The notes beneath the pieces are model-generated. The model made no database searches and was not told where the DNA came from. It worked only from the letters and a program-made list of their open reading frames with translations. Below are positions 34,001-49,000 of a DNA stretch of 64,000 nucleotides, piece after piece. A program made the position numbers and the translations under genes. Source of the DNA: JANQGH01 sp039177555 (GTDB taxonomy: Bacteria; Pseudomonadota; Alphaproteobacteria; DSM-16000; Inquilinaceae); the NCBI GenBank assembly GCA_039177555.1, contig JBCDFV010000016.1, positions 1-64,000 on the forward strand, given 5' to 3'. Numbering within the stretch: the first letter of the stretch is position 1; each line of letters begins with the position of its first letter.

Positions 34001-37000
34001 CCAGTTCGGCATTTGGTCGCGTGAAGGCCGTCGGGGCTGTCTCGAAATGAACCGGGTCCGCCATGCGGCCGATCGCGCGTGCGGCGGCCCCGCTGCCTTG
34101 CAAGGCGGCATAGTCGAACAGCGCCAGGGCCGTTGCGGGGTCGCCTTCGGTCTGAAAGCTGAGCGCCAAGTCAAGCAGCCGGGCGGGGGCGGCGTCTTCC
34201 TCAATCGCCGTACGGGTCTCGCCGACCGGCCCGGTGATTGCCACCGCCAGCGCATCAAGGGCGCGCTGGCGCATGGCGGCCATGGTGTCGACCTCTTCCT
34301 CGCGCGGCAGAGCCTGGATCGACGGACCATCCCGCCCGGCGACCGCCTGCTCGTCGGACGAACCGGCGAACATGCGGACCGGGTCCCAGCCGTTGAAGAC
34401 CATGGCATAACCCACGGCACCGAGGACAACCAGGATGACCAGATTGACCCCGACGATGCGCCACGGCAACGGAACGCGCCGGTACCGGGCCGATCGGGGG
34501 CCGTCTCGTCTTGGCCGGTCGCTGCTGGCAGGTGCCCCCCTGTCGACCGCGTTCGCCTCCGCCTGCTGCGTTTGATCTGACCACGCCCACGGCAAAGTGG
34601 CCTCAACCGAGCCGGTGGCTGGTGTCGGCTCGGCCCGAGGGGCCTGTCGTGCCGGGGCTTGCGGCCGCCCAGATGCACGAGCGGGCCGTGGGCGCGTCGG
34701 TTTGGTGGCAGAGAGGGGGCCAGGACCGTCCGGACGGCCCAAACGCGGTTCCTGACGCCCGCCATCCTTCGTGGCGGTCGGGCCGACACGCGCGCCGGAA
34801 CGGGCTGGGCGCCGATGGTCGGACGGGGCCGCCAAAGGGCCGGGTGCCGGCACATCGAGCGGTTGGTCGCCGGTTGCCTGCGGCTCCGCACCCTGTCCCG
34901 GCCATGTGAGCCTGCCGTCGAAGCCCAGGCCGTCGATGCTGAGCCGGACAGCAGAACCAGCCGCTACATGGCCGGTGATTTCAGGCCCGATCAAGAGATC
35001 CAGCACGTTGCCGCGATGCACGACGCCGCTCAGCGCCAGCGAGATTGGCGCGTCCTGCCAGCCGGTGGTGCCCAGATAGCCGGCTTCCGGCGCCTCGCGC
35101 TCAAGCGTGATCACGACCGGGATTTCCGGCTTTTGCGCGACGCCCGCCACGCGGATGATGGCATAGCCGTCGTCGGGCGCGTTGCGGTCTTCGACAACGC
35201 TGGCCTGTAAGGTCGATGTCATGGATGGGCGGCTCCGGAAATCTGCCAACGTGCCCCGATTGAGAGGTTGCCATTCAGGCATGCCGATTGCTATCGGGAC
35301 AGCATGGCGTTGCCAAGGCAAGAATACGAACGAAGTCTATCATCTCCTTCCACCAAATCAGGTGCCGGGGGACGGTCTGGCGAGAGGCCCTGGAATAAGG
35401 ACACGATCAGCGTGCGCATAGCTTTGTTTTCTCTTTCCGTGTTTGCTGTCGCTGCCTGCACCACGGCGCCGGCCCCGGTTCAGACCAGCGGGCAGACGGT
35501 CGACCCACTGATCATTGCCGCCCTTGACGGCGCCGACGGCGATGGGTCCGCGGAGATCGGCCTGACGGAGGACCTGGTTATCGCCGAGGGCTTCACGCTG
35601 CTGGACCCTGAGGGCATTTACACGTCGCTGGCCGGCAACACCCTGATTTCCCAATGGCGCAGCGGCCGCATCATCGAGCGCCAGCATCACCGCCCCTCGG
35701 GTTTGCGCCTGGACGATGTCGACTTCAGCACGCTGGGCTTTACCAACGGCGTCACGTCGCTGTGGTATGTCGACGAGAATGGCGAGTATTGCGAAGCAAA
35801 CGTCAGCCGGCGCAATTGTGGCCGGCTCTATGCGATGGACCGTCAGTTTGTCTGGTTCAACCGGGCCGAGCCGGAGGGGCCGTACGGCGTGCGCTTCTGG
35901 CTCGCGCCCGGCGCCCAACCGATCCCCGGGCACGGCCCGGCGGGCCCAGAGCAGCCGGCGCCGACCATCACGGTCGACTGGCAAGGGGTGGGCATGTCCA
36001 CAGGTGCCGCGAACATCTACACCATGATGATACGCGGCAATCCGATGGAGGTATCGGCATCCTTCGAACTGCCCCACCCGTTCGACGAGACACTGACCTG
36101 CGCGGCGATCCGACATCCCGAACGCGAGGGCGAGGTTCGCTGCCCGGACGGCCTTTCGGCGATCGGCCCGTTCGGCAGCGGTGACCCGACGGACGACGAA
36201 GCGTTGGTCCTGACGGATCCGACCGGCAATCAGGTTGTGCTGGACTTGATCAGCCCGCCAGCCGCGGGCAACGAACGCGCGATTACCGAATTACTGGAGG
36301 CGACACTCTAGGGCCAGCGCCGCACCGTCAGGCTACCAGGTTCGAACCGGGCCGGTATCGACATGGACGAAGCCTGAACGCGGGTAGTAGCCGACGCCAC
36401 CAATACCAAGCGCTTCAGCCGTCTGGCGCAGGGCGCCCAATGTCCGATGCGGCAGTCGGATGTCCGCCGCCTGCCCCGTGACATGGTAGGAGTTGCGAGC
36501 GACACCGCCGCGCTGGTTTGCCAGGACCTCATTGGTCGTCGGTGATCTGTAGCCGCAAATCACCTCGATCGGTTCCTGTGATCCCAGCCGTTCTTGGACC
36601 AGCGCCATGACATCCAGCAATCGGGGATCCATCGACCGCACTTCGTCGGTGCGCCAGTCCCGCAACAGGATGTCCAGGCGATGCAATGCATCCGGGTCGT
36701 ACCAACCATCGACCCAGTAGTTAACCTGTGCGGTTTCCCGACTGTGCGTTTCGTGGAGGAAGAGGGATCGTCTGTTAGAGGTGGCAAAAGCACTTTGTGG
36801 AACAAGAACGGCACCCGCCAACATGGCCGCGCCAGCGGTCAGAAAGCCTCTGCGATCGATCACCCGAAAGTCCCCTGGGGTTGGTATTTGCCTGCCGCGC
36901 CGCCCCGGCCGAGCACCGGTGCGTCTGATTCGTGAGTGGTCGCAGTTTTTCGGACCAGGCAGCCAAAATCAACCGCAGAATTGTCGGAAAATTATCACCT

Positions 37001-40000
37001 ATGCCACAATCTCGACATTTTCTAATGAGCCTGCAAACGAACCGCCCAATGCAAAACTTCTGGGTGGCTGCAAGGGGCTAAGGAGTGGGAGTAATCACCC
37101 CATTTCTGGCAGTCAGCCGGCCAGCGCCAGTTCGATCGGTCCCGGCCGTTGATCGCGCAGGGCGTTGGTGACCATGCGATCAATGCCGTAGACATCTTCG
37201 CGATAGACCGGCTGGCCGGCGTCGTTCAACCAGGCCGTATGGTAGACCAGATGCAGCGGCATCGGCGCCGGCATGTTCACCCGGGCCGTACGGCCTGTCG
37301 CCAGAATGGATTCGCGCCGCGCCGCCGACCAATCGTCCAGATCGTTCAGCAGATAGTCGGCCAACCACATCGGGTCCTGCACCCGAACGCAGCCCGAAGA
37401 GAAGCTGCGGTGCGTGCGCCCAAACAGCGATCTCGTCGGGGTATCATGCAGATAGACGCTGAAGTTATTGGCCATCATGAACTTCACACGGCCCAGCGAA
37501 TTACCGGGCCCCGGCGCCTGGCGCAGCATGTAGTGCCGTATGCCTGAGCCGACGCGTTCCCAATCGACATGTTCCGACAGGATCTCTTGCGCGCCGTTGT
37601 GCCAGCCGCTGTAGACCCGGATGTTCTGAGATCTCAGATAGCTCGGATCGTCGATCAGCCGCGGCAGAAAATCGTTGTAGGCGATGCTGGTCGGCACGGT
37701 CCAGGTCGGGTTGAACTCCAGATAGGTCAGTGCGCTGCTGAACAGCGGCGTCTGGCGATCGCGCCGGCCGATGATCACGTCCATCGAGCGGACGGGAACA
37801 CCCTGATCGACGATCTGCAGGCGATAATCCGGCAGGTTCACCATGATGTAGCCGTCGCCCAAATCGTTCGGCAGCCAGCGCCAGCGCTCCATGGTCGCAA
37901 CGATCTGGTCGACCCGCTGGCCAGCGGTCACGTTCAGCGCCGCAAGCGTCCGTGGGCCGACAACACCATCGACGTCCAGCCCGTTGGCCGCTTGGAAGCG
38001 CTCCACGGCCAAGACCAGGTCGTCGTCAAACAGTGTCTCGTCCACAGGCGCGTTGTCAGTCTCGACATGCACCGCCGGTACAGGCGTCGTCACCGTTTCG
38101 GTGCCGCCAGCCGTTGATGCCGGGGTCAACAGAGGATCGGGGGCAGTCTCGGCCGCTGCGGCAACTGCGGCCGCACCTTCGACATACTCGCCGGTCGCAT
38201 GAAGACGCGCCCGGATCGCCGGCACGACGGGGCTGCGCTCACCCGGCCGCAATGTCGGCATGTCTGGAACCGCTGGCCAACCGCCGGCATCGGCGGTCTC
38301 GCGCGCCAGGACCAACGCCTCGCGCAAGCCGCGATACTCCGGATGGTTCGGCGCCAAGGACAACAAATGGTCACCAGCGTCCGGTGCCGTGGCGACATCC
38401 GCCATCACGGCGGGGAAGTCGATCGACGGCCGGTCGAAATCGAAATCGCGAGACAGCGACGATGGCGTCAGGCGCCCGCGATCGATATCGGACGCGTAGC
38501 GTGCGACCGCGTGGGTCAGCAGCATGTCGAAGGCGGCCTGGGCCGCTACCGCCTGGTCCGGCCGCAGGCCAGCCAACTCATCGACAAAATAGTGGTGCGG
38601 CTCCAGCCCTTCGAGATGGGCAGCCTGGAAAAGGCCGATCAGATCATCGATCCGCGCCTCGGCATCCGGCTGGTGCAGCCAGACAGGCTGGTAGTCCCGC
38701 GCCTGATAGACATCCTGCAACGTCGTGCCGCCGACCGACACCTCACCGATGACCAGTTGGCCCGGCATGTCCAAGGCGTCTTGAATCGCGATAACCACGG
38801 GATCGGCGGAGATTTCGGGCGTGGCCACCTGGCCGTCGCTGAGCGCAACGATGGTGTTGCCGCTGGTCGCTGCGCCGGACGTGTCACTGGCAGCCGGTTC
38901 GGCCTGCGCGACCGCCACGCCGCCGACAAGAAGCGCCAAGACAGAGACCGAGATACCGCTAAGCTTGCTCACTTTGATCATGACGCCACTCCTCAGCCGC
39001 CCCCCGGCTGCCCTTCGCCCATGGTCCTGCACACGCACGCCAGGTGACTCATGTGCCACGGTGACACCCCTGTGGCAAGGGCGCCAGCGTCAAAATTATG
39101 TTAACGAGTTCAAAGGGTAACGATGTTGCCAAAATGCAACACGGCCGGCTGGGGCGCTTTACCCAGCCGGCCGTGTCGACGCTGCTTGGTCTGGCTCAAC
39201 CGGTCATAGAACCTCGACGGTGGCCGCCAGAGGCCCCTTTTGGCCCATGCGAATGCCGACCCGAACCCGCTGTTCAGGCTCAAGATGGCCGATGCCCAGC
39301 TGGGTCAACACGCGGCCGGACACGAAGATGTCTCGCCCGCCATCGTCGGGTTGGATGAAGCCGAAGCCCTTTTCATTGTTGAAGAACTTGACGGTGCCCT
39401 CGACCGTCTGACTGACAGGTTCCTCATGGACGGCCGGCCGGGCGAACGACCGCGCATCTCCGCCGGCCCCCGGCGGTGCCGCGGCAATGGACGATATCTC
39501 GGTGACTTGAAGACCGCGCCGCCCTTGGGCGACATCGCACACGAGCGTGGCACCGGGATCAGGCGCGGCATGGCCGCCGCGTTCCAGCACCGAAGCGTGA
39601 AGAAAGGCGTCCGGCGAGCCATCGTTCAACTGAACGAAGCCGAAGCCCTTGGTTGGATTGTACCACTTGACCACGGCTTCCAACCCATGACGGGTGTCTT
39701 CAGCCGAAACGTACTCTGACATTGGTGATTGATCCACTCATCCTATGGTTACGACGGACGGTGCCAACGCGGAAAGGCCGCTCGCCGATCAGGAGCTGCC
39801 TAGAGCGCCTCGCGATGCTCCAGAAGACATGTTGAGAATGCCGAACCTAGCCCAACTCCAGTGCGCCAGGGAGATGGTCCCCCTACCCCAGTCCGAACCG
39901 CGATCCCCGCGGGTGGACTAGTATGGCCGCATTGGGGGGCGCATGTACAGCGATATAGTCATTCGCCGTCCGCGTCAGAGTCTCAACCAGGAGACGAGCG

Positions 40001-43000
40001 ACGCAGGGCATCCAGCAACGAAGACGATATGAAGCCATCGGCCGGCACGCCGATCTGCTGCTGAAAAGCGCGTATGGCACGCCGCGTCTGGCTTCCCGGG
40101 ATGCCGTCGACGGGCCCGGCGTCGAAGCCCAGCGCATTCAAGCGCTGCTGGATCTCGCTGATTTCCTCGAACCGCAACGCACGCTCGCCTGCCGGAGCGG
40201 TGCGCGACAGCCCCGGCCGGCCGGCCAGCCGGTCGGCCAGATGACCGATCGTGAGGGCGTAAAATACCGCCCGGTTGTAACTCATGATCGTATCGAAATT
40301 GTCATAGACCATGAAGGCGGGACCTTGGTGACCCGCCGGCAGAACGATCGACGCGGAGATGTTCGCCAGGGGCAGATCGGATCCGCCGACGCGGCGCACG
40401 CCAAGCTGTTGCCACTGGGCCAACGACAGCTCGGTATCCATGCCGGTCAGGTTCCAGTCGAAGTTCGAGGGCAACACAACCTCCCGCCCCCACAGCGCAT
40501 CGCGCTGCCAGCCGTTTCGGGCGAGGTAATTGGCAATGGAGGCAAAGACGTCCGGTTCGCTGTCCCAAAGATTGGGAAAGCCGTCATTGTCGTAGTCGAC
40601 CGCGAAGGCGAGGAAAGCCGACGGCATGAATTGCGGCTGCCCCATGGCGCCCGCCCAGGAGCCGACCATGCGGCTGGACGGCACCCCGTTGGCAACCATG
40701 CGCAGCGCGTCGATCAGCTGGGCGCGGAAGCCGCCCGTTGCGCGGCGGTCATACGCCCTGGTCGCGATCGACTGAATGACCGGAAAGCTGCCTTGAATGT
40801 CGCCGAAATTGCTCTCCACGGCCCAGAACGCGACGATGTAGTGCCTTGGCACGCCATAGCGCTGTTCGATCTGTCCCAGCACACCGGCATATTGCTGAAG
40901 CGCGGCGCGACCACGCGCGACGCGGTCGTCGGTGACGGCGCGAGTGATGTAGTTCCAGAACGTGCTGACGAATTCGGGCTGGCGCTGGTCGCGCTCGACG
41001 ATTTCGGGATCGTAGCGAACCTGGGCCAGAACCGGATCGATCGCCGCTGCGGAAATGCCTTGGGCGATGGCTTCCAGGCGCACCCCCGCCAGCCATTGGT
41101 TGAAGGACTGGGTGTTGCCCTGTGCCGCCGCCGGCGCGGCGACCAGCAGGAAGGAGGCGATGAAACCCACGAGGGCGAGAGCTCTGATGCGCATCTTGCT
41201 TCCGTTCGACGACGATTCGGCGGCCATTAGAATACCCTCTGCGGCCTCCCGAGAGGCACTTGTTTGCCGAATCGTACCCTTGTTGCGGTCACATTGTCTT
41301 GACGGCCGAATGGGATATCTGTGTGGCCAAGGCCAAAAGACGATATAGATCGGCCACCTATGCAGTCACCTATTCCAAATACAGCGCAGGCCTTCTGGCT
41401 GGCGGAACCCGGTCGCGGCGAAATCCGTGACGAAGATCTGCCTGCGCTCGGCTCAGACGACGTTCTGATCAAGACCCGCTTCAGCGCCATCAGCCGGGGG
41501 ACGGAGGCCCTCGTCTTCAACGGCCTAGTGCCGCCCAGCCAATACCAGGCGATGCGCGCGCCGTTTCAGGCCGGCGATTTCCCGGCCCCGGTCAAGTATG
41601 GCTATATTTCCGTCGGCACCGTGGTGGATGGGCCGAAGGCGCGGACAGGAGACACCGTCTTTTGCCTGCATCCGCACCAGGATTTTTATGCGGTTCCGGA
41701 GAGGGCCGCCATTCTCCTCCCCGGCACCGTTCCCGCCCGGCGTGCCGTGCTTGCGGCGAATATGGAAACGGCGGTCAACGGCCTTTGGGACGCCGGTGCC
41801 GGCATCGGCGATCGAATCTCGGTGGTCGGCGCCGGCCTCGTCGGCAGTCTGGTTGCCGCACTAGCCTCACGCATACCCGGCGCCGACGTCACTTTGATCG
41901 ATACCGATCCTGGCAAAGCACCGGTTGCCGAGACGCTCGGCGCCCAGTTTGCGTTGCCCGAAACAGCGCACGGCGACGCCGATCTCGTGATCCATGCCAG
42001 CGGCAACCCGGAAGGCCTGCAGACGGCGCTGAGCCTCGCGGCCTTTGAAGCCACCGTCCTGGAGATGAGCTGGTTCGGCAGCCGTCCGGTGCCGGTGCCG
42101 CTGGGCGAGGCCTTTCACGCCAAGCGTTTGACGCTGAAATCGTCGCAAGTCGGCCATGTGCCGCCGCTCCGGCGGACGACCTGGTCTCACAGGCGCCGCT
42201 TGGAACTGGCGTTGAGCTTGCTGAGCGACCCGGTGTTTGACGCGCTGATAACGGGCGAGAGCGCGTTTCAAGATCTACCGGAGACGCTGCGCACCCTGTC
42301 AAACGACCCGGCCGGCGCGCTTTGCCACCTGATCGTCTACAACCCCTGAAAACCGAGCAAATCTGAGAGGTAGCCGTCCATGTACAGCGTTTGCGTTCGC
42401 GACCATTTCATGGTGGCGCATAGTTTTCGGGGCGAAGTGTTCGGGCCGGCCCAAGCGCTGCACGGCGCGACCTTCGTGGTCGATGTGGAGTTCCGCCGGG
42501 CCGAACTCGACGACGCCAACATCGTGGTCGATATCGGCCGGGCGACCGATGCACTGAAGCAGGAACTGTCGGCGATCAACTATACGAACCTGGACGACCT
42601 GCCCGAAATGGCCGGCCATAACACGACCACCGAGTATCTGGCCCGTCACATCTTCGACCGCATGGCCACGCGGGCACGGGCCGGAACCCTGGGCGCCCCA
42701 AGCGATGCAATCGCCGCGATCAAGGTCACGCTGCACGAAAGCCATGTGGCGTGGGCGGCCTACGAGGCGGCGCTCTAAGGGCCGCCTTCCATGCCGCCGA
42801 TCGCCTGGCTGCAACCCGGCCCGCTGGACACACGGACGGGCGGTTTCATCTATAATCGCCGAATCATGGCGGCGATGGATCAGGACGTACGGCTTGTCGA
42901 GTTGGGCGGCGGCTTCCCCTTGCCGTCGCCGGCGGAGCGGCGGGACGCCGCCGAACGCTTGGCAGAACTGCCCGACAGTACGGTTACGGTTATCGACGGT

Positions 43001-46000
43001 CTAGCACTGGGTGTCTTGGCCGACGAGGCGGCGGCCGAAGCCGCACGTCTGCGCCTGATCGGGCTGGTCCATCATCCGCTGGCCCTGGAAACCGGTCTGT
43101 CCGATGACCAGGCTCGCGTCTTTGCCGACAGTGAAAGGCGGGCTCTGGCCCAGGTTCGGCACGTGTTCGTCACCAGCGATGCCACCGCCGCCGGCCTGGC
43201 CGGGTACGGAGTTTCCAGCGACAGGGTCGACGTCGTGACACCGGGCACCGATCCCGCGCCCCTGCGGGGCAGCCAGGATGACGGGCCGATCCGGTTGCTG
43301 TGCGTCGCGACGCTGACCCCGCGCAAGGGCCACGCCGTACTGATGTCTGCCCTTGCCCAACTAAACGATCTGGACTGGGTGCTGGACTGCTACGGCAGTC
43401 TCGATCGCGATCCCGCCTGCGTGACAGAAGTGCGCCGTCAAATCGAGCGGCTCGGCCTTACGGACCGGGTCCATCTCCACGGTGAACGCGACCCGGGCGA
43501 TCTGTCCGATGCCTACGCGGCGGCAGGCGCCATGGTCCTGCCGTCCTTTCACGAAGGCTACGGCATGGCGTTGGCCGAAGCGCTGGCCAGCGGCCTGCCG
43601 ATCGTCAGCACCACCGCGGGCGCGATCCCGGACACGGTTCCGTCTGACGCGGGTCTGCTGGTGCCACCAGGTGACAGCGAAAGCCTCGCGGCCGCGCTGC
43701 GTGCGGTCATCGGCGACCCGGGCGTGCGCCGGGACCTGTCCGATGGCGCTGCCAGGGCGCGCGCTGCCCTCCCTACCTGGCCGGCGCAGGCCGCGCGCTT
43801 TAGCAAAATCCTGCGGCGGGTCACGGCATGAGCTTCACCGCAGAATGGCTTGCCATGCGCGAGCCTCATGACACACAGAGCCGTAGCCGCGCCCTGGTCG
43901 ACCGTCTGGCATCGGTCACCGCCTTCCGCTCCACGCTTACGGTGCTGGATCTTGGCTCCGGCACCGGATCGATGATGCGGCATCTGGCACCCCACATTCG
44001 GCCGCCGCAGCATTGGCTGCTGGCCGATCACGATCCGAACCTGCTGGCCTTGGCCGAACCGCCCGGCTTGGCCGTTACGGCGGAGACCCGTGTCGTCGAT
44101 CTGGTCCTAGACCTCGGCGAGTTGCCGTGGGAGACGGTGGACCTTGTGACCGCGTCAGCGCTGCTCGATCTGGTCTCGGCGCACTGGCTGGACCAGCTTT
44201 TTGAACACTGTCTGGCCACAAATGCCGGCCTGTACGCGGCACTCAACTACGACGGACGGATCGCCTGGGCGCCCGCGCACACGGACGATGGGTGGATTAC
44301 TGGCTGCTTCAACCGCCATCAGACGACCGACAAGGGCTTCGGGCCAGCGCTGGGCCCTGCCTGCGCCGAGCAGGCCGCCGACCTGTACCGCCATGCCAAC
44401 TGGCTGGTGGACACCGCGTCCAGCGATTGGCGATTGACACCCTCCGACACCGATATTCAGCGCGCGCTGATCGACGGCATCGCCGGCGCCGCCAGGGCTG
44501 TCGTAGGCGATCGATCATCACGTATCTCTGACTGGCAAGCATGGCGGCTGGAAGCAGTCGCTGAAGGACGCTCGCATCTGACCGTCGGCCATACCGACTT
44601 GCTGGCCCTGCCGGCCGAGCTGGGCGGATGAGCGGTTTCAGCCCATCGATGGCGGTTCGGCTGGCAATCAGTGCCGTGCTCTTGGGCGTGGCCTGGGTCG
44701 TCGTCGGCGGCAACGAGATCCTGGTGCGGTTCGCGAACGTCGACGCCACGTGGCTGGCGATCGCGATCGCACTGTCCGTACCGCAGATCCTCTTGTCGGC
44801 CTGGCGCTGGCGGTTCACGGCGGCCCGGCTGGGTGCCCATCTCGACAAGACTGAGGCGGTCGGCGAGTACTATGTCTCCACCTTCGTCAATCAGGTCGTA
44901 CCGGGCGGTGTCACGGGCGACGTCTTGCGGGCGTGGCGGCATGTGCGCCGCACGCCGGCCGAGATCGTGCCCTGGGGGCGCATCGCGCGCGCGGTATTGT
45001 TCGAGCGCGCGGCCGGCCAGATCGTGCTTTTGGCCGTCATGGCGATCGGCCTGGCGCTCTGGCCGTCGGTTCTTGGCATCGCGCCGCCGACCTGGATGGC
45101 GCCAGCCCTCGGCTTCCTCATCGGCGGTGGCGCCCTGGTGCTGGCCATCGGCCAGGTCGTCCGTCGCCTACGCCGTACCGGCGACGAAACCGCAGTCAGC
45201 CGGTTTGTGGCCGACGCTCGCGCGGCCCTGTTCAACCTTCGCGTCCTGCCGACACAGCTCGGTGTGTCAGTTCTGATCGTCGGAACGTATCTGCTGACCT
45301 ATTGGTGTGCCGGACGGGCGCTCGGCATCGACCTCCCTGTCGTCGTGATCCTGACGGTCGTGCCGGCGGTGCTGATGGCCATGCTGCTGCCGGTATCGAT
45401 CGCCGGCTGGGGTCTTCGGGAAATGGCCGCCGCCGCCTTATGGCCGCTGGCCGGCATGTCGGCGGCCGACGGGGTTGCCGTGGCGACCCTTTACGGCGTC
45501 GTCGTGCTGGTCGGCAGCCTACCTGGCGCCTTTCTCGTGCGGCGCACCCGAAAGGTCGAACTCGAACAGCACGTCTTGGCCCATGGCGACGGTGCGGCAG
45601 GGCGGCCGCAGGGCGTCGGCCATCCGAGGCACGGCAGGCCAGGATAGGCCGGGCACGCCGTCGCCGACGATCACCGGTGCGACGGTAATCTGCAGCCGGT
45701 CAAGCAGCCCGGCCGCCAGAAACAGACTGACGGTGCGCCCGCCGCCCTCGACAAACAGGCTGCAAAGGCCCTGCCGGCGAAGATGCACAACGGCTGCGCA
45801 TGCGAAATCCGCCGGTGCGTCACCACACGGTAGCGTTTCCCGCGTTAGCCAAAGGGTCTCCGCCGCCTCATCGCAAAAGACGGTGGCCGACGGGTCCACC
45901 ACACCACCTGGATCGAGCAACACGCGTACCGGGTTCGGCCCTTCCACTCTGCGGACCGTCAACTTCGGATCGTCCGTGATCACCGTCCCCACCCCCACGA

Positions 46001-49000
46001 TGACCGCATCGGCCAAGGCCCGCATGCGGTGCAGATGGTCGAGATTCTCCGGCCCGGTAACGTAGTAGCTGTCGCCGGTCGTCGTTGCGATATGTCCGTC
46101 GATGCTTTGGCCGAGATGGCCGATGATCATGGGCTTGGTAGCAAACGCGGCGTAGAGACCATTCGGATCGGTCAGGTGATCAGGGATGTCGGTTGGCGCA
46201 CCTAGACGCCGCTTTGCCGCCTGGGCAAGCAGGCCGTCCCACACCGCGTCACCGGCCATCGCCGACCAGCCTGGCGTGCAAATCACCGGACCGAGCCTGC
46301 GGCGGCAGTCCGGCAATCCACGCGCGTGCCTCTTCGGGCGTCCAGTCTTGATCGGACACGAACGTCGCGCTTTCCCCGACCGTGGCGCGATAACGATAGT
46401 CCCCCAAGTGCGCCAGCCGATCGACGCAGTTTAGCGCCATCTCGGCGGCGGCCGGCATATACTCGAACGATATGTGCGCGATCGGCTGGCTCAGGCCCGC
46501 TAGTACCGCCAGTTCGCCGCCCTCGACATCGATCTTACAAAAGCTTGGAAGCCCATAACGGTCAATCAGGGCGTCGAGCGTAGTTTGGGCCACCCTCACG
46601 CGCCTGTCCCAGGCAACGTTGGCGAAACCGTCGCTGTCCCCAACCGCCTCTATCCAGGTCGCGTCGGTGGTGCTGACCGTGGGCGTACGTCGGCTGACGT
46701 TCAGGATGGTTTCTCCAACCCGGTCGCCGACGGCCATGTCCAACAGGGTGACGTTCTCACGCCGGGACACCGTCCGTCGCAGATAGGCGGCGAAGAGGGG
46801 TTGCGGCTCGATCGCAATCACCCGGGCGCCGAGCCTGGCCAGCGCCCGGCTGCGATTGCCGACATGGGCACCGACGTCAAAGCAGAGATCGCCGGGCCGG
46901 ATGATGGGGCCATAGAGCCCGGCCAACCGACGCGCGCGCCCCGGTATCAGCCGGTAGATCGCGACCGAACGGGCCAGCCCCACCAGGCCCGGCCAGTCGA
47001 CCCTGGCGTCGTCGGCCACCTGCACGGTCACGGGCCAAAGCCGCCTATTGGCGGATCGCCTCGAACGCGATGGTGACGTCGACATCGTCGCCGACCCAAC
47101 CATTATCGACGGCATAGGTCATGCCGAAGTCGCTGCGCTGAAGGGTCGTGGTCATGGTCACGCCGAGGACGTAGTTCGGCTCCGGCCCCGTGGTCGCAAA
47201 CGGATAGGGTCCGGCGCCGACCAGTTCGACGTTCAAGGTCACTGGCTGGGTTACGCCGCGAATGGTCAGGTCGCCGGTCACGCGTCCCCTGTTGCCGTCG
47301 ATCGGCGTGGCGGTCCGGGCCACGAAGCTGATCGCCGGGCTGGCGTTGGCGTTGAGAAAGTCGCCGCTGCGCAGGTGGCGGTCGCGCGCGTCATGGTTGG
47401 TGAAGATACTGTCGGCGTCGATTGTCGCCTGCGCGCTGATCAGGCGGCGCGCCTCCTCGTCATAAACGAAGCTGCCTTGGCCGGAGAGGAACAGCCCGAT
47501 CACGTCGCCGAAGCTGATATGGTCGACGGCAAAGGCGATGCTGAAATGGTCCGGGTCGATGCGGTATTCCCGCGGTTCGGCTTGCGCCGCGGAGACCGAC
47601 AGTCCGGTCGCCAGGGACAGGGCCACGAACCAAGCACTCCATTTGCGCATCACCGGCTTACCTCTCCCTCATGTCGATGCTCGATCAACCAAATGGTATC
47701 GACAGCGAAGGAGTAAAGCAGCAGAGCCAGCGCGACGATCACAGCGGGAACCGCCAGCAACGGCGGAATGATCGGGGCAAGACAAACCGTCAGCACGACA
47801 CCCTGGACCACGCAGATGGTCTTGCGCCGCCGGTCGTCCGGCAACGGACGCGCGAGAACCGGCCATAACCAGCCGGCGGCGATAAACAGATAGCGCGCCA
47901 ACCCGATCAACAGGACGAAGCCGCCGACCTTGCCCAAATCGGCCACCATGGCCGACAGCACAAGCAGGCACAGTGCATCGATTTCCATGTCGAAGCGGGC
48001 GCCAAAGCGCGACTGGATGCCCGACCGGCGCGCCGCCCAGCCGTCAAACCCGTCAAGGATCAGTGCCACGGACGCCACGACGACCATCGCCCAGGCCCAT
48101 TGCGCGACAAAACCGGCGGCCAGGATACCCGCCATCGCGCAGACCATGACCGTACGCAAGAGCGTGATGGCGTTCGGGGCCCCAAACACCGGATAAGGGT
48201 GATGGCGTGCAATAGCCGTCCCAAGCACGACCGCGATGCCGCCAAACAGGATCAGCGATGACGGCGCAATCAGCGTCGTGCCGGCCAGCTTGTCCAGCAA
48301 CATCGCGACGACGGCCAGCGCGATGCCGGCCGACGCCAGAATCATGGCCGTGTTCAGCCGCAACTGCACCGGTTGCGGCCAGGATGATTGCGGGCGGAAC
48401 CCCGTGACCAGTCGCATGTCCGATTTCCCACTAAGCGCGATTCGCCAAACGTCGCGCATGCCTGTCATCGTACCGTCATAAAGGCGGCCAGATAAGGGCG
48501 CGACGCGCGACCCTTTGAAGCTCAGTACGGGAAAAAGCGGCTCTAGATCAGGGCTTTGTGCAGGATGTCACGGTACTCGACAGCGTTCAGCGGGCGCGGA
48601 TTGGTCTGGTTGAGGTGCTCACCGACCGCCTGTTCGGCGGCCGCGTCCACATCGCTTTCCGTGATGCCAAGTTCGGCTAATCGCGTAGGCAGGCCAAGGG
48701 TTTGCACCAGTGTCTCGGTCCATTCTGCCAGATCGTCCGCGTCGCCAACGCCGATAACCTCCTTCAGGCGCGAGAGCTTTTCGGGGGCGAGCGCCCGATT
48801 GTGCCGCAGCACGGGCGGCAGCAGGATGGCGTTCAATTCTCCGTGATGGTGCCCCAGCGCGCCCAAGGGATGCGAAGCCGCATGGACGGCCCCCAACCCC
48901 TTTTGAAACACCATGCCGCCTTCGACCGCCGCCATGGCCATCTGCCACCGCGCTTCTCGGTCGTCGCCGTCGGCGACCGCGCGCGGCAGCCAGGTCGCGG